In this document: positions 1-7,880 of the stretch, one piece after another | Layout: each line of letters starts with the position of its first letter | Numbering within the stretch: the first letter of the stretch is position 1 | Source of the DNA: Paenarthrobacter aurescens TC1 | GTDB lineage: Bacteria > Actinomycetota > Actinomycetes > Actinomycetales > Micrococcaceae | Assembly (NCBI GenBank): GCA_000014925.1 | Contig: CP000474.1 | Span: 4,340,001-4,404,000 of the forward strand | DNA length: 64,000 nt | Direction of reading: 5' to 3' | Notes under the pieces: model-generated | Database searches by the model: none | Told to the model about the DNA's origin: nothing | What the model saw: only the letters and a program-made list of their open reading frames with translations | Made by a program: the position numbers and the translations under genes

Positions 1-813
1 TTCAATGCGTTCCTTGCGGACTTCCTCGTCCACCTGGACTTCATCAGTGACGGTGTCCTTTTCCAGGCGTACGCGCTCCACCGGAACGGTTTCCTTCTGC
101 ACCACGGGCCGCTCCTCATGGAGGGTGACCTCGTGTTCGCTCTCGGTCAACTCCGCCCCGGACATGGCGTCCCCGGCGTTCGCATCCGTGATGGGCTCGC
201 GTTCCAGGCGGACCTCCTCGCGCTGCACCGGAACCGTGGTGGTGACGTTCTCCGTGGTGATGTATTTGCGCAGCCGCGCCCGGCCAGTGGCTTGCTTTTC
301 CGTGCCCACGTTCAGCCGTTCTTCCGAACGGGTCATGGCATCATCGCCGCGGCTGGTGTCCGTATCCCGGGTGTAGCTGGCGTCCGTATCCACGGCGTCC
401 CTGTCCACCGTGTCCCTGGTGCCGGTTGTGCCTGCAGTCCCCACTGTTCCGGTGGTGGTGCCGGCGTAGTCATCGTGACCGCTGAAGCCACTCTCGCCCT
501 CAAGTCCATAGTGGTTGTATAGGCGACTCTCCTCGCCCGGATCCAAGTGCCCGTCCTCGGCAACACGCGGTGCGTCCTTGATGTGGTCCTTGCTGAACGG
601 GACCACCACATCGTCGCCTTCGACTGTGGCTTCTTGAAGCGGAATGAACGATTCCGAACTGCCGAAAAGACCTGTCTTGACGGTCACCCAGGTAGGTTCA
701 CCCGTGTCATCGTCGGTGTAAAACGTGCCGATGGAGCCCACCTTGTCACCTTCAGTGGTGCGGACGTTTCCGTTGAGGCCCATCAGACGGTCAATGTTTT
801 CCCTCGCGAGCAT
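1..813 (-). CDS. PRC-barrel / DUF2382 (YsnF-AvaK type) stress protein, C-terminus beyond window
   Basis: The frame is open from an ATG at 813 to the window edge (271 codons), so the C-terminus is missing. AAGGAG lies just upstream of the ATG. Residues about 1-75 form a PRC-barrel-like domain (begins MLARENIDRLMGLNGNV, then GDKVGSIGTFYTDD and PTWVTVKTGLFG). A Gly/Thr/Asp-rich linker with repeated RDTVD/TRDTD-like units follows. From about residue 160 a DUF2382 domain starts (EERLNVGTEKQATGRARLRK, then VPVQREEVRLEREPI). Such proteins are common in actinobacterial and cyanobacterial general stress sets, but their biochemical role is unknown. The palindrome at 939-954 lies about 125 bp upstream and recurs before other stress-type genes in the window. 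Confidence 0.85.
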   Translation of the reverse strand, partial: MLARENIDRLMGLNGNVRTTEGDKVGSIGTFYTDDDTGEPTWVTVKTGLFGSSESFIPLQEATVEGDDVVVPFSKDHIKDAPRVAEDGHLDPGEESRLYNHYGLEGESGFSGHDDYAGTTTGTVGTAGTTGTRDTVDRDAVDTDASYTRDTDTSRGDDAMTRSEERLNVGTEKQATGRARLRKYITTENVTTTVPVQREEVRLEREPITDANAGDAMSGAELTESEHEVTLHEERPVVQKETVPVERVRLEKDTVTDEVQVDEEVRKERIE

Positions 814-938
814 GATGTCTCCTTGGAATGCGGTTCTCTTACTGTGGAGTGCCAAGCGGGCTGCATCACCGGGCGTGGTTTCCGGATGCCGGAGCGGGGA
901 GCAAGTTTCAACCCGTCGACTTTAAGGAACACCAATAC

Positions 939-954
939 AGTAAGCATGCTTAGT
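939..954. promoter_or_regulatory. Palindrome AGTAAG-N4-CTTAGT upstream of the DUF2382 gene
   Basis: AGTAAGCATGCTTAGT is a 16-bp palindrome with one mismatch. It is the same element as the perfect copy at 59606-59621 and the variants at 6258, 54897 and 56364. It sits in the 274-bp region between the DUF2382 start at 813 and the + strand gene at 1088. Function as an operator or promoter element is inferred from recurrence only. Confidence 0.6.
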
Positions 955-1087
955 GTTTGCTTGGCAAGCCCTAATTATGGAGAACGAGTGGCGCTTGCCA
1001 CACTGCCCGCTGGCCCGTAGGCTCGAAGCGGAGAAATCAGTACTTGTGCCCAAAGGTATCCATTCTCCCTTCCCGCCAGGGTTCATC

Positions 1088-1333
1088 ATGTCTGCTCAGC
1101 CAGAACACTTCCCCCTTCCAAGCCAAACCCCCGCGCCCGCTCCGCTCCACCTCCTCCAGCTCGGCAACCATTACCTCCACTGCGGAGTTCCCATGCATGC
1201 AGGCCTCGGGAAGCAACACGTTTTTATGGTCGAAACCACCGGCCAATCCATTGACCCTGAGCTGGAGGTCTACCTCAGCACCAGGGTTCTGCACTGCGAC
1301 GAGTGCGGATTCCAGATGGAGATCCCCGACTAA
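1088..1333 (+). CDS. Small conserved-type hypothetical protein with paired cysteines
   Basis: An 81-residue frame from an ATG at 1088 with strongly G/C-ending codons. I do not recognise a family. A Pro-rich N-terminus (about residues 6-20) leads into LLQLGNHYLHCGVPMHAGLG and ends with LHCDECGFQMEIPD. The C-x2-C pair (CDEC) plus an earlier Cys and several His could bind a metal or form a small zinc ribbon; that is inference. A longer frame on the opposite strand covers the same DNA but has poorer codon use. No partner is evident; gadB follows on the same strand after about 105 bp. Confidence 0.6.
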   Translation: MSAQPEHFPLPSQTPAPAPLHLLQLGNHYLHCGVPMHAGLGKQHVFMVETTGQSIDPELEVYLSTRVLHCDECGFQMEIPD

Positions 1334-1439
1334 TCTCCACTTGGTCTGCGGAGCTTGGGTGGGCGGGCCGTCCCGGGTAGCGTGAGCCAAAGACAGGTTG
1401 CGCCCCGCCGCGAGCGGACGATTTCCAAGGAGCTGGCCC

Positions 1440-2840
1440 ATGAGCAGATCCCACCGAGCGTCACAGCATGAACCGGACACCGCCGTCGAACTCAATCCCC
1501 TGTTCAGCAGGCCCGGAGAATCCACCATCTTTCCCCGTTTCACCCTGCCGGACGGTGAATCCTTACCGGCCACGGCCTACCAGGTTGTGCACGATGAAGC
1601 GATGCTGGACGGCAACTCGCGGCTGAACCTGGCCACGTTCGTTGGAACGTGGATGGAGACGGAAGCCTCCAAGCTCTACGCCGAGACGTTCGACAAGAAC
1701 ATGATCGACAAGGACGAGTACCCCCAAACGGCTCTGATCGAAACCCGTTGCTGGCGGATGCTCGCGGATCTGTGGAACGCTCCGGATCCCGAGAAGAGCA
1801 TCGGCACCTCCACCATCGGATCGTCGGAGGCCTGCATGCTGGGTGGCTTAGCCTTGAAGCGACGGTGGCAACACGCAAGGCGCGCAGCGGGCAAGTCCAC
1901 GGAGAAACCCAATCTCATCCTCAGCTCCGCCGTTCAAGTGTGCTGGGAGAAGTTCTGCAATTACTGGGATGTGGAGCCCCGTTTTGTCCCGGTCTCAGCC
2001 GAGCACCCCACGCTGGATGGCCATGACCTGGACCAGTACGTGGACGAAAACACCATCGGCGTGGTCGCCATCCTGGGTGTCACCTACACCGGGAAGTATG
2101 AGCCTGTGGAACTCATCTCGGACGCGTTGGACGAGATCCAGGCCCGCCATGGACTGGACATTCCCATCCACGTGGACGGGGCTTCCGGAGCCATGGTGGC
2201 ACCGTTCCTGCAACCTGAAACGGTGTGGGATTTCCGGCTCCCCCGCGTCGCATCGATCAACACCTCCGGCCACAAATATGGGCTGGTGTATCCCGGACTG
2301 GGCTGGGTGGTGTGGCGGGACGCGGCGGCGCTCCCCGAGGACCTTATCTTCCACGTCAGCTACCTCGGCGGGGACATGCCCACATTTGCGCTGAACTTTT
2401 CACGGCCCGGCGCCCAAGTGCTGCTGCAGTATTACCTCTTCCTGCGCCTTGGCTTTGCCGGGTACAGGTCCGTCCAAGCGACGTCACGGGACGTGGCGCT
2501 TTACCTCTCCAGCGAGATCGGGGCCATGGACGCGTTCACCCTGTGGAGCGACGGCTCGGACATTCCGGTATTCGCGTGGCAGCTCAGCGACGGCCACACG
2601 GAACACTGGAACCTGCACCATCTCTCGGAACGGCTCAGAATGAACGGCTGGCTGGTTCCGGCGTACCCCCTCCCTGACGGGTTGAGTGACGTCACGGTCC
2701 AGAGGATCGTGGTCCGCAACGGTTTCACCCGCGACCTCGCCTCCAGTTTCCTGGCTGACCTCAAGAAGGAAGTGGACTACCTCGACAGTCTCACGGCACC
2801 GATGCCCACCGACAAGCAGGCAGAGGGCTTTCACCACTAA
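1440..2840 (+). CDS. gadB: Glutamate decarboxylase (PLP-dependent)
   Basis: Converts L-glutamate to 4-aminobutyrate and CO2, consuming a proton; in bacteria this supports acid resistance or GABA production. The 466-residue length equals E. coli GadB. The PLP lysine is in NTSGHKYGLVYPGLGW (about K279), with IPIHVDGASGAMVAPF supplying the conserved Asp region and GSSEACMLGGLALKRRW the phosphate-binding region. ATG 1440 is chosen because AAGGAG lies about 8 bp upstream; an in-frame TTG at 1398 has no such site. No gadC-type antiporter is adjacent. The downstream amidotransferase follows after 21 bp and may be cotranscribed. Confidence 0.93.
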   Translation: MSRSHRASQHEPDTAVELNPLFSRPGESTIFPRFTLPDGESLPATAYQVVHDEAMLDGNSRLNLATFVGTWMETEASKLYAETFDKNMIDKDEYPQTALIETRCWRMLADLWNAPDPEKSIGTSTIGSSEACMLGGLALKRRWQHARRAAGKSTEKPNLILSSAVQVCWEKFCNYWDVEPRFVPVSAEHPTLDGHDLDQYVDENTIGVVAILGVTYTGKYEPVELISDALDEIQARHGLDIPIHVDGASGAMVAPFLQPETVWDFRLPRVASINTSGHKYGLVYPGLGWVVWRDAAALPEDLIFHVSYLGGDMPTFALNFSRPGAQVLLQYYLFLRLGFAGYRSVQATSRDVALYLSSEIGAMDAFTLWSDGSDIPVFAWQLSDGHTEHWNLHHLSERLRMNGWLVPAYPLPDGLSDVTVQRIVVRNGFTRDLASSFLADLKKEVDYLDSLTAPMPTDKQAEGFHH

Positions 2841-2861
2841 GCACTGGAAGGGAAGTTGGAT

Positions 2862-3731
2862 ATGTGCCGTCTCTTCGGGCTCCACGCCGGTCCCCGGCCG
2901 GTGCGGGCCACCTTCTGGTTGTTGGACGCCCCGGACAGCCTTTCCGCGCAAAGCCGGCGGGAGCCCGACGGCGCCGGCATAGGCACGTTCGATTCTGCCG
3001 GCAAGGCGCACGTGGCCAAACAGCCTTTGGCCGCATGGGAGGACCACGCTTTCGCCCGTGAAGCGAGGGACTTGAAGAGCACAACTTTCCTGGCCCACGT
3101 GCGGTATGCCAGCACTGGCGCGCTCACCATGGTCAACACGCACCCGTTCGAGCAGGACGGGCGGCTGTTTGCGCACAACGGCGTTCTTCACGGCCTGGAC
3201 CAACTCGACCAGCGCCTCAACAAGCTCGGCGTGATGGACCTGGTGTTGGGTCAGTCGGACAGCGAACGCCTTTTCGCGCTTATCACGGCGGAAACGAGGC
3301 GGGCCGACGGGGACGTGGGGGCAGGTATCGCGGCGGCCATCAATTGGGTTGCCAGGGATCTACCCGTTTTCAGCCTCAACTTCATCCTCACCACCGCAAC
3401 CGACATGTGGGCGCTGAGGTACCCGGCCACCCACCCCTTGTATGTGCTGGAAAGGGATCCAACTGCGGCACCTGATCCGTCCGCCCCGCTGGATGCTCGA
3501 AGCAAGCGAATCCGTTCGAAGAGCACCGAGCTCTCCCGTTCTCCGCATGTCCTCTTCGCCACCGAACCCATGGACCCGAACCCCGGCTGGCGGCCCATGG
3601 AATCCGGCGAGCTGGTTCACGTGGGCCGGGATCTCGCCGTCACCTCCACTGCGCCCTTCCCGGATGCTCCTGCGCGTCTGCTCACGCTCGCCGATCTTGA
3701 ACCGACCGCGGCGGCGTCGCAACAGCCTTGA
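2862..3731 (+). CDS. Class II glutamine amidotransferase (YafJ/EgtC-like)
   Basis: A 289-residue stand-alone N-terminal nucleophile amidotransferase domain. The start at 2862 gives M-C-R-L-F-G-L, placing the catalytic cysteine at position 2, exposed after Met removal; the upstream TTG would bury it and is rejected. GGAAGGGA precedes the start. Other family signatures are REPDGAGIG, FLAHVRYASTG, NTHPFEQDGRLFAHNGVLHG and LGQSDSERLFALI. The domain releases ammonia from glutamine, but no synthase domain is fused, so the acceptor is unknown. It lies 21 bp after gadB, which also uses glutamate, an association that may or may not be functional. Confidence 0.85.
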   Translation: MCRLFGLHAGPRPVRATFWLLDAPDSLSAQSRREPDGAGIGTFDSAGKAHVAKQPLAAWEDHAFAREARDLKSTTFLAHVRYASTGALTMVNTHPFEQDGRLFAHNGVLHGLDQLDQRLNKLGVMDLVLGQSDSERLFALITAETRRADGDVGAGIAAAINWVARDLPVFSLNFILTTATDMWALRYPATHPLYVLERDPTAAPDPSAPLDARSKRIRSKSTELSRSPHVLFATEPMDPNPGWRPMESGELVHVGRDLAVTSTAPFPDAPARLLTLADLEPTAAASQQP

Positions 3732-3758
3732 CCGCCACTTCTGCAGTCCGTTCCCAAC

Positions 3759-3804
3759 GCGACAAACGCACGACGGCGACCTTCCGCCGTCGTGCGTTTG
3801 TCGC
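3759..3804. terminator. Bidirectional terminator, 20-bp perfect stem
   Basis: Arms 3759-3778 and 3785-3804 are perfectly complementary with a 6-nt loop. The element lies between the convergent amidotransferase and MFS genes and is flanked by short T-rich or A-containing tracts. Confidence 0.85.
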
Positions 3805-3816
3805 CTTTGCGCGGCG

Positions 3817-5265
3817 TCAGGCGGAAGCCGGCTTCCTGAGGAACACCGCAACGGCCACGGCAGCCGCGACGCACATGGCCGCATTCACCCCCACCGCCAC
3901 CGTGACGCCGCTGAGCACGGCGGGAGCGTCCGATGCGCCGATAGCCACCAGCTGGGCGGTGAATACCGCGCTCATCACCGGAATGCCCATGGTGATGCCG
4001 ATCTGCTGGCTCATGGTGGCCAGACCCGTGGCCATTCCTTGATCAGAGTCGGGCAGCCCGGACGTGGCGGTCACCATAAAGCCGACGATGACCACCAGGT
4101 TGGCGACACCCCCAATGAATGTCGCCACCAGCAACAGCCCTAAGGAGGCCGGATCTGAGCTCAGCCACACCAACGCTCCGGTAGCCACTGCCTGAACCAC
4201 GAACCCATACACGATTGCCCTCTTGCTGCCCACCCTCGCGATCACTCTTGGCCCCAGCACGCCGCCGAGGACGGTGCCCAGGCCCAGGACGGCAAAGGAA
4301 AGACCCGCCGCGAGCGGCGTATAGCCGAGGACCTGCTGCAGGTACAGGGTCAGCAGGAACACCAGCGACGTCTCGGTGACGAACGCCAGAACCCCGGCGA
4401 TGTTGCCCCACGCCACGCTTGGACGCTTGAGGATGCCGAGGGGCACCAGCGGGTGCGGGGCACGGCTTTCAACCCTGGCAAACACGGCAAAGAGAACGAC
4501 GGCGGCCGCAAGCGCACCTAGCGTCAGAGGCTCGGTCCATGAGTGTTCGGCGGCATGGGTAAGGCCGAACACCAGGGTGAGCAAGCCCAGCGTGACCGTG
4601 ATGGCGCCGGGAACGTCGAGCCGGACCTTGGACGATGGTCGGCTTTCGGCGAGTACAACGGGTGCGATGAGGAGAACTGCTACCGCAACGGGAACATTGA
4701 TGAAGAACGCCCACCGCCAGCTCAGGAGCTCGGTCAGCAGCCCACCAAGGATTGCCCCCGTGGTGAATCCGGCAGCCATCAGGGAGCCGTTGAGCCCGAG
4801 TGCCCTATCCCGAAGAGGGCCCTCCGGGAACGAAACCAGCAACAGCGACAACGCAGCCGGTACCACCATGGCTGTCGCGATGCCTTGGCCAACCCTTGCC
4901 AGCAGCAGCCACGCCGGTTCAGTGGCGAGGCCACCAGCCAGGGAAGATACCCCGAGCAGTGCCATGCCGATCAGGAACATCCTCCGGCGTCCCGCCAGGT
5001 CCGCTACGCGCCCGAAAAGCAACGTGAGGCCGGCTGCGCACAGGGCAAAAGCCGTTGCCACCCATTGGAGGTTTTCCAGCGAGAAGCCCACGTCTGAGCC
5101 GATGGCAGGCAGGGCGACGTTGAGGATGGAGAAATCGACTGCCAGCGTGAAACTCGCACCAAGGAGGACAATGAGCGCCAGCCGCTGCCTGGTGGTCATG
5201 CCTTGTTTGGCTACGTCTGTTACTGGCTCGACGTGGGGATGACTGATTTTGTTGGATGTTGGCAT
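3817..5265 (-). CDS. MFS drug-efflux transporter, DHA2 (EmrB/QacA) type
   Basis: A 482-residue, 14-helix-type major facilitator. The start at 5265 has GGGG upstream; the longer in-frame start overlaps the promoter of the divergent gene. Motifs: FTLAVDFSILNVALPAIG (motif D1 of drug:H+ antiporters, helix 1), WVATAFALCAAGLTLLFGRVADLAGRRRMFLIG (motif A), and LLLARVGQGIATAMVVPAALSLL (motifs B/C region). Predicted to export hydrophobic or cationic compounds with proton antiport. It is divergent from an XRE regulator starting 100 bp away, which probably controls it. Substrate cannot be read from the sequence. Confidence 0.85.
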   Translation of the reverse strand: MPTSNKISHPHVEPVTDVAKQGMTTRQRLALIVLLGASFTLAVDFSILNVALPAIGSDVGFSLENLQWVATAFALCAAGLTLLFGRVADLAGRRRMFLIGMALLGVSSLAGGLATEPAWLLLARVGQGIATAMVVPAALSLLLVSFPEGPLRDRALGLNGSLMAAGFTTGAILGGLLTELLSWRWAFFINVPVAVAVLLIAPVVLAESRPSSKVRLDVPGAITVTLGLLTLVFGLTHAAEHSWTEPLTLGALAAAVVLFAVFARVESRAPHPLVPLGILKRPSVAWGNIAGVLAFVTETSLVFLLTLYLQQVLGYTPLAAGLSFAVLGLGTVLGGVLGPRVIARVGSKRAIVYGFVVQAVATGALVWLSSDPASLGLLLVATFIGGVANLVVIVGFMVTATSGLPDSDQGMATGLATMSQQIGITMGIPVMSAVFTAQLVAIGASDAPAVLSGVTVAVGVNAAMCVAAAVAVAVFLRKPASA

Positions 5266-5365
5266 GCCCCCAGCGTGGCCGTGTTCGTGTTTGGCAACCA
5301 CACCCCGTTGTGGGTACCACTGGCAGTGACAGGACAATGCCGGCCAGCACATGAACAATGGGGGC

Positions 5366-6250
5366 ATGGGTACACACAGTGAACTTGGGGAGTTCCTTCG
5401 CGTCCGCAGGGCAGCCTTGCAGCCAGATGACGTCGGCGTTCTGAACTACGGCATCCGGCGCGTCCCTGGCCTGCGACGGGAGGAACTGGCCATGCTCGCC
5501 GGAGTCAGCACCACGTACTACACACGGTTGGAGCAGGGCCTCAGCACTAATGCTTCAGAAGCCGTGATCGGTGCGATCGCCCGTGCCCTGAACCTTGACG
5601 AGGCCGAGCGCGCGCACCTCTTCAACTTGGCGCGCCCCGGAAAGGCGAAGCGGCGCATGCCGTTCAAACCGGACAAAGTGCGGCCCGGGACCCTGCGACT
5701 GATCCAGTCCATGTCCGGTACCCCGGCCGTTGTATTGGGTCGCCGAAGTGAAGTGCTGGCGTGGAATGCCCTGGGGCACCGGCTCGTCGCCGGCCACCTG
5801 GAATACGCCGCCCCGGAGACCCCGTCCTCGCGTCCCAACATGACCCGGCTGTTGTTCCTCGACCCCCACACACGGGAGCTGTACACGCGCTGGCCAGAGG
5901 AGGCTAGCCGTGCAGTAGCGTCGTTGCGCCTGGTGGCAGGAAAGTCCGCCGACGATCAGGAACTGGCTGCCCTGGTTGGTGAGCTCACTTTGAAGAGCCA
6001 GGAGTTTGCGAAGCTCTGGGCCAAGCATCCAGTGGAGAACTGCATGTCCGGAGTGAAATACATGCAGCATCCGGAAGTGGGTCATCTGGAGCTGAACTTC
6101 GAGGTACTTACGCCGCCGGATGAGTCCGGGCACCGGGTCCTCCTCTATGCCGCAGACCCGGGATCTCCGGGAGCGGCGGCCCTGCAGCTTCTCCAAGGTG
6201 CGGGTGATTTCGAAGGCGCGCTGCGCAGCGCGGCTGAAATCGACCGCTGA
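5366..6250 (+). CDS. XRE-family regulator with MmyB-like ligand domain
   Basis: A 294-residue regulator. The N-terminal HTH_31/XRE domain (about 5-75) reads LGEFLRVRRAAL, VPGLRREELAMLAGVSTTYYTRLEQG and NASEAVIGAIARALNLDEAERAHLFNLA. The C-terminal MmyB-like domain (about 95-285) has SGTPAVVLGRRSEVLAWNALGHRL and FAKLWAKHPV, typical of this class, whose ligand pocket binds fatty-acid-like molecules in a characterised homologue. Start 5366 is preferred over 5351 because the G-rich stretch lies before it. It diverges from the DHA2 exporter; an imperfect ACCACA/TGTGGG inverted repeat in the shared 100-bp region could be its operator. Confidence 0.85.
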   Translation: MGTHSELGEFLRVRRAALQPDDVGVLNYGIRRVPGLRREELAMLAGVSTTYYTRLEQGLSTNASEAVIGAIARALNLDEAERAHLFNLARPGKAKRRMPFKPDKVRPGTLRLIQSMSGTPAVVLGRRSEVLAWNALGHRLVAGHLEYAAPETPSSRPNMTRLLFLDPHTRELYTRWPEEASRAVASLRLVAGKSADDQELAALVGELTLKSQEFAKLWAKHPVENCMSGVKYMQHPEVGHLELNFEVLTPPDESGHRVLLYAADPGSPGAAALQLLQGAGDFEGALRSAAEIDR

Positions 6251-6257
6251 GAAAAAT

Positions 6258-6273
6258 AGTAAGCCTCCTTGCT
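6258..6273. promoter_or_regulatory. Variant AGTAAG-N4-CTTGCT palindrome upstream of membrane protein
   Basis: AGTAAGCCTCCTTGCT keeps the left half-site and the 4-bp spacing of the element at 59606, with one change in the right half. It lies 71 bp before the ATG at 6344 and 8 bp after the XRE stop codon. Confidence 0.45.
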
Positions 6274-6343
6274 TTCTCGCTAATGAGGATGTTTTGCTTG
6301 ACTATGAAAGGCCAAAGCCCAGGCATCCGGACAAGGAGCTGAC

Positions 6344-6967
6344 ATGGCAGACAGAAACATCGCAGGGTCAAGCACACCCAGGGGCCGCAGGAACGACGTG
6401 GTCGCTGCCGAGAAAGAACGCTTTGGCGGCATCAAATGGGGCTCGGCCTTCTTTGGCTGGCTAACGGCAATCGGGATGACTGTCCTGCTGAGCGCCTTAG
6501 CTACCGCGATCGGCGTCGGCGTGGGGGCAGCGAATTCTTCCACCGCCGAACAAGCAGCGGAACAGGCGCAACAGAACGCAGAGACTCTGGGCATCGTCAG
6601 CGGCATCGTCCTGGCAATCGTCTTATTCCTGGCGTACTACTGCGGTGGTTACGTCGCCGGACGCATGGCCCGTTTCGACGGAGCGAAGCAAGGGCTCGCG
6701 GTGTGGCTATGGGGCATCATCGTCGCCATCATCGTAGCGATCCTCGCGACTGTGGCCGGGAGCCAGTTCAACATCCTCAGCGATCTCAATGGCGCGCCCC
6801 AGATCCCCGTCGACGGAAGTCTCATGACCGCCAGTGGCATCATTGGCCTCGCCATCGCGTTCATCGTGCCCCTCATCGGCGCCATTCTAGGTGGCAAGGC
6901 CGGAATGCGCTTCCACCGGAAGGTGGACCAAGCGGGGATCGACCATCAAACGGGAGTCGCCGGTTAG
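6344..6967 (+). CDS. Conserved four-helix membrane protein, YrzE-like
   Basis: A 207-residue protein with AAGGAG before ATG 6344. After a charged, cytoplasmic-looking N-terminus (about 1-28) there are four hydrophobic segments: about 32-57, 84-105, 121-142 and 165-190. Between segments 1 and 2 lies an Ala/Gln-rich, helical stretch (STAEQAAEQAQQNAETLG). Segment 2 ends in a GGYVAGRMARFDG motif found in small actinobacterial membrane proteins of unknown function. No catalytic residues are evident. It sits downstream of a variant of the recurring 16-bp palindrome, suggesting stress-type control. A general envelope or stress role is a guess from that context. Confidence 0.65.
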   Translation: MADRNIAGSSTPRGRRNDVVAAEKERFGGIKWGSAFFGWLTAIGMTVLLSALATAIGVGVGAANSSTAEQAAEQAQQNAETLGIVSGIVLAIVLFLAYYCGGYVAGRMARFDGAKQGLAVWLWGIIVAIIVAILATVAGSQFNILSDLNGAPQIPVDGSLMTASGIIGLAIAFIVPLIGAILGGKAGMRFHRKVDQAGIDHQTGVAG

Positions 6968-6978
6968 GCCACGAGCGG

Positions 6979-7437
6979 TCAGGGGCGTTTGAAACCAGGC
7001 TTCGAGCTACGTTCTTCGATGGATTCAAGCTCCTGGAACAGCGTGATTTGGAGCCCGCCGGGTGCTTCGAGCCTCGAATTCAACGACTTCCACGGGGTTT
7101 CCCTGGGTTCAGCAATCAAGGTGCCTCCTGCTTCGACCAAGTCTCTAGTGGCCGCGGCGGAATCATCCACTTCGAAGGCGATTCGAATCTTGGCACTGGG
7201 CTGTCCGTCGGCCTCAACCTGGTCGATCAGCCGCACCTGCGCGGGGTTGGAAATCTCCAGCGTGGCTCGGCCGGCTTCCAAGATGGTGACGCGGGCGTCC
7301 CCTTCCCCTTCAAAGGCAGCCTGCTCCGACAGGCCCAGGGTGTCGCGGAAGAACATCAATGCAGCCTCGTAATCCTCAGCCTCCACGACGAGGCGCAACT
7401 GCCGGACCGGTGACTTTGGGCTTGGTTCACTTGTCAT
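6979..7437 (-). CDS. VOC-superfamily protein (glyoxalase/bleomycin-resistance fold)
   Basis: A 152-residue single-domain protein with paired beta-alpha-beta-beta-beta halves: RQLRLVVEAEDYEAALMFFRDTLGL at the start, RIAFEVDDSAAATRDLVEAGGTL for the second half, and SRLEAPGGLQITLFQEL closing. The family includes metal-dependent isomerases, dioxygenases and antibiotic-binding proteins, and the sequence alone does not choose among them. It is divergent from a MerR regulator, the starts being 44 bp apart, so MerR is a likely controller. Confidence 0.78.
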   Translation of the reverse strand: MTSEPSPKSPVRQLRLVVEAEDYEAALMFFRDTLGLSEQAAFEGEGDARVTILEAGRATLEISNPAQVRLIDQVEADGQPSAKIRIAFEVDDSAAATRDLVEAGGTLIAEPRETPWKSLNSRLEAPGGLQITLFQELESIEERSSKPGFKRP

Positions 7438-7481
7438 GTCTGTACCGTAGGACCTGACACCAATGTGAGGGGCAAATACTT

Positions 7482-7832
7482 ATGCGTATCGGCGAACTCG
7501 CTGCAGCGACCGGGGCTAGCGTGCGTTCACTTCGCTACTACGAAGATCAAGGCCTTCTCAGTCCGTTGCGCTCACAATCCGGGCAGCGGACCTACAGCCA
7601 CGACGCTGTTCAGCGCGTCGGGTTAATACAGCGTCTCTTCGACGCCGGACTCTGCAGCAAAGCAATGACTGAACTCCTGCCCTGCATCACTGATCCTGGA
7701 AAGCGGACATCGGAATTGCAGGCCCGGCTCCTGCGCGAACGGGCAAGACTCAGCAACAACATCGCTGTGATCGAGCGCCACCGCGCGTCCTTGGACCATC
7801 TGATCGACGAACTGCGCACTTTATCCACATAG
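7482..7832 (+). CDS. MerR-family transcriptional regulator
   Basis: A 116-residue regulator with the MerR winged HTH (MRIGELAAATGASVRSLRYYEDQGLLSPLRSQSGQRTYSHDAVQRV, residues 1-48) and a C-terminal dimerisation coiled coil (about 80-113). The effector region contains one Cys after the HTH (GLCSKAMTELLPCITDPG has two), but it lacks the C-terminal CxxC metal loop of metal sensors, so a metal role is not supported. GAGGGG lies ahead of ATG 7482. It shares a 44-bp intergenic region with the VOC gene, suitable for control of both promoters. Confidence 0.85.
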   Translation: MRIGELAAATGASVRSLRYYEDQGLLSPLRSQSGQRTYSHDAVQRVGLIQRLFDAGLCSKAMTELLPCITDPGKRTSELQARLLRERARLSNNIAVIERHRASLDHLIDELRTLST

Positions 7833-7880
7833 CGGCGATGAGGGCTGATGCCTGATGGACCCAAATGACATTGTTGATTT

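Noticed and set aside
1037..1573. 178-codon frame on the - strand over the small gene and the start of gadB
   Set aside because: It overlaps the start of gadB and a + strand gene with better codon use, and shows no recognisable domain.
4376..5242. 288-codon + strand frame inside the MFS exporter
   Set aside because: It is the antisense of a clear transporter gene; its Ser/Arg-rich composition is the usual shadow of GC-rich coding DNA.
5304..5325. ACCACA/TGTGGG repeat as the XRE operator
   Set aside because: The repeat is short and imperfect and would be expected by chance in GC-rich DNA; it is mentioned only as a possibility under the XRE gene.
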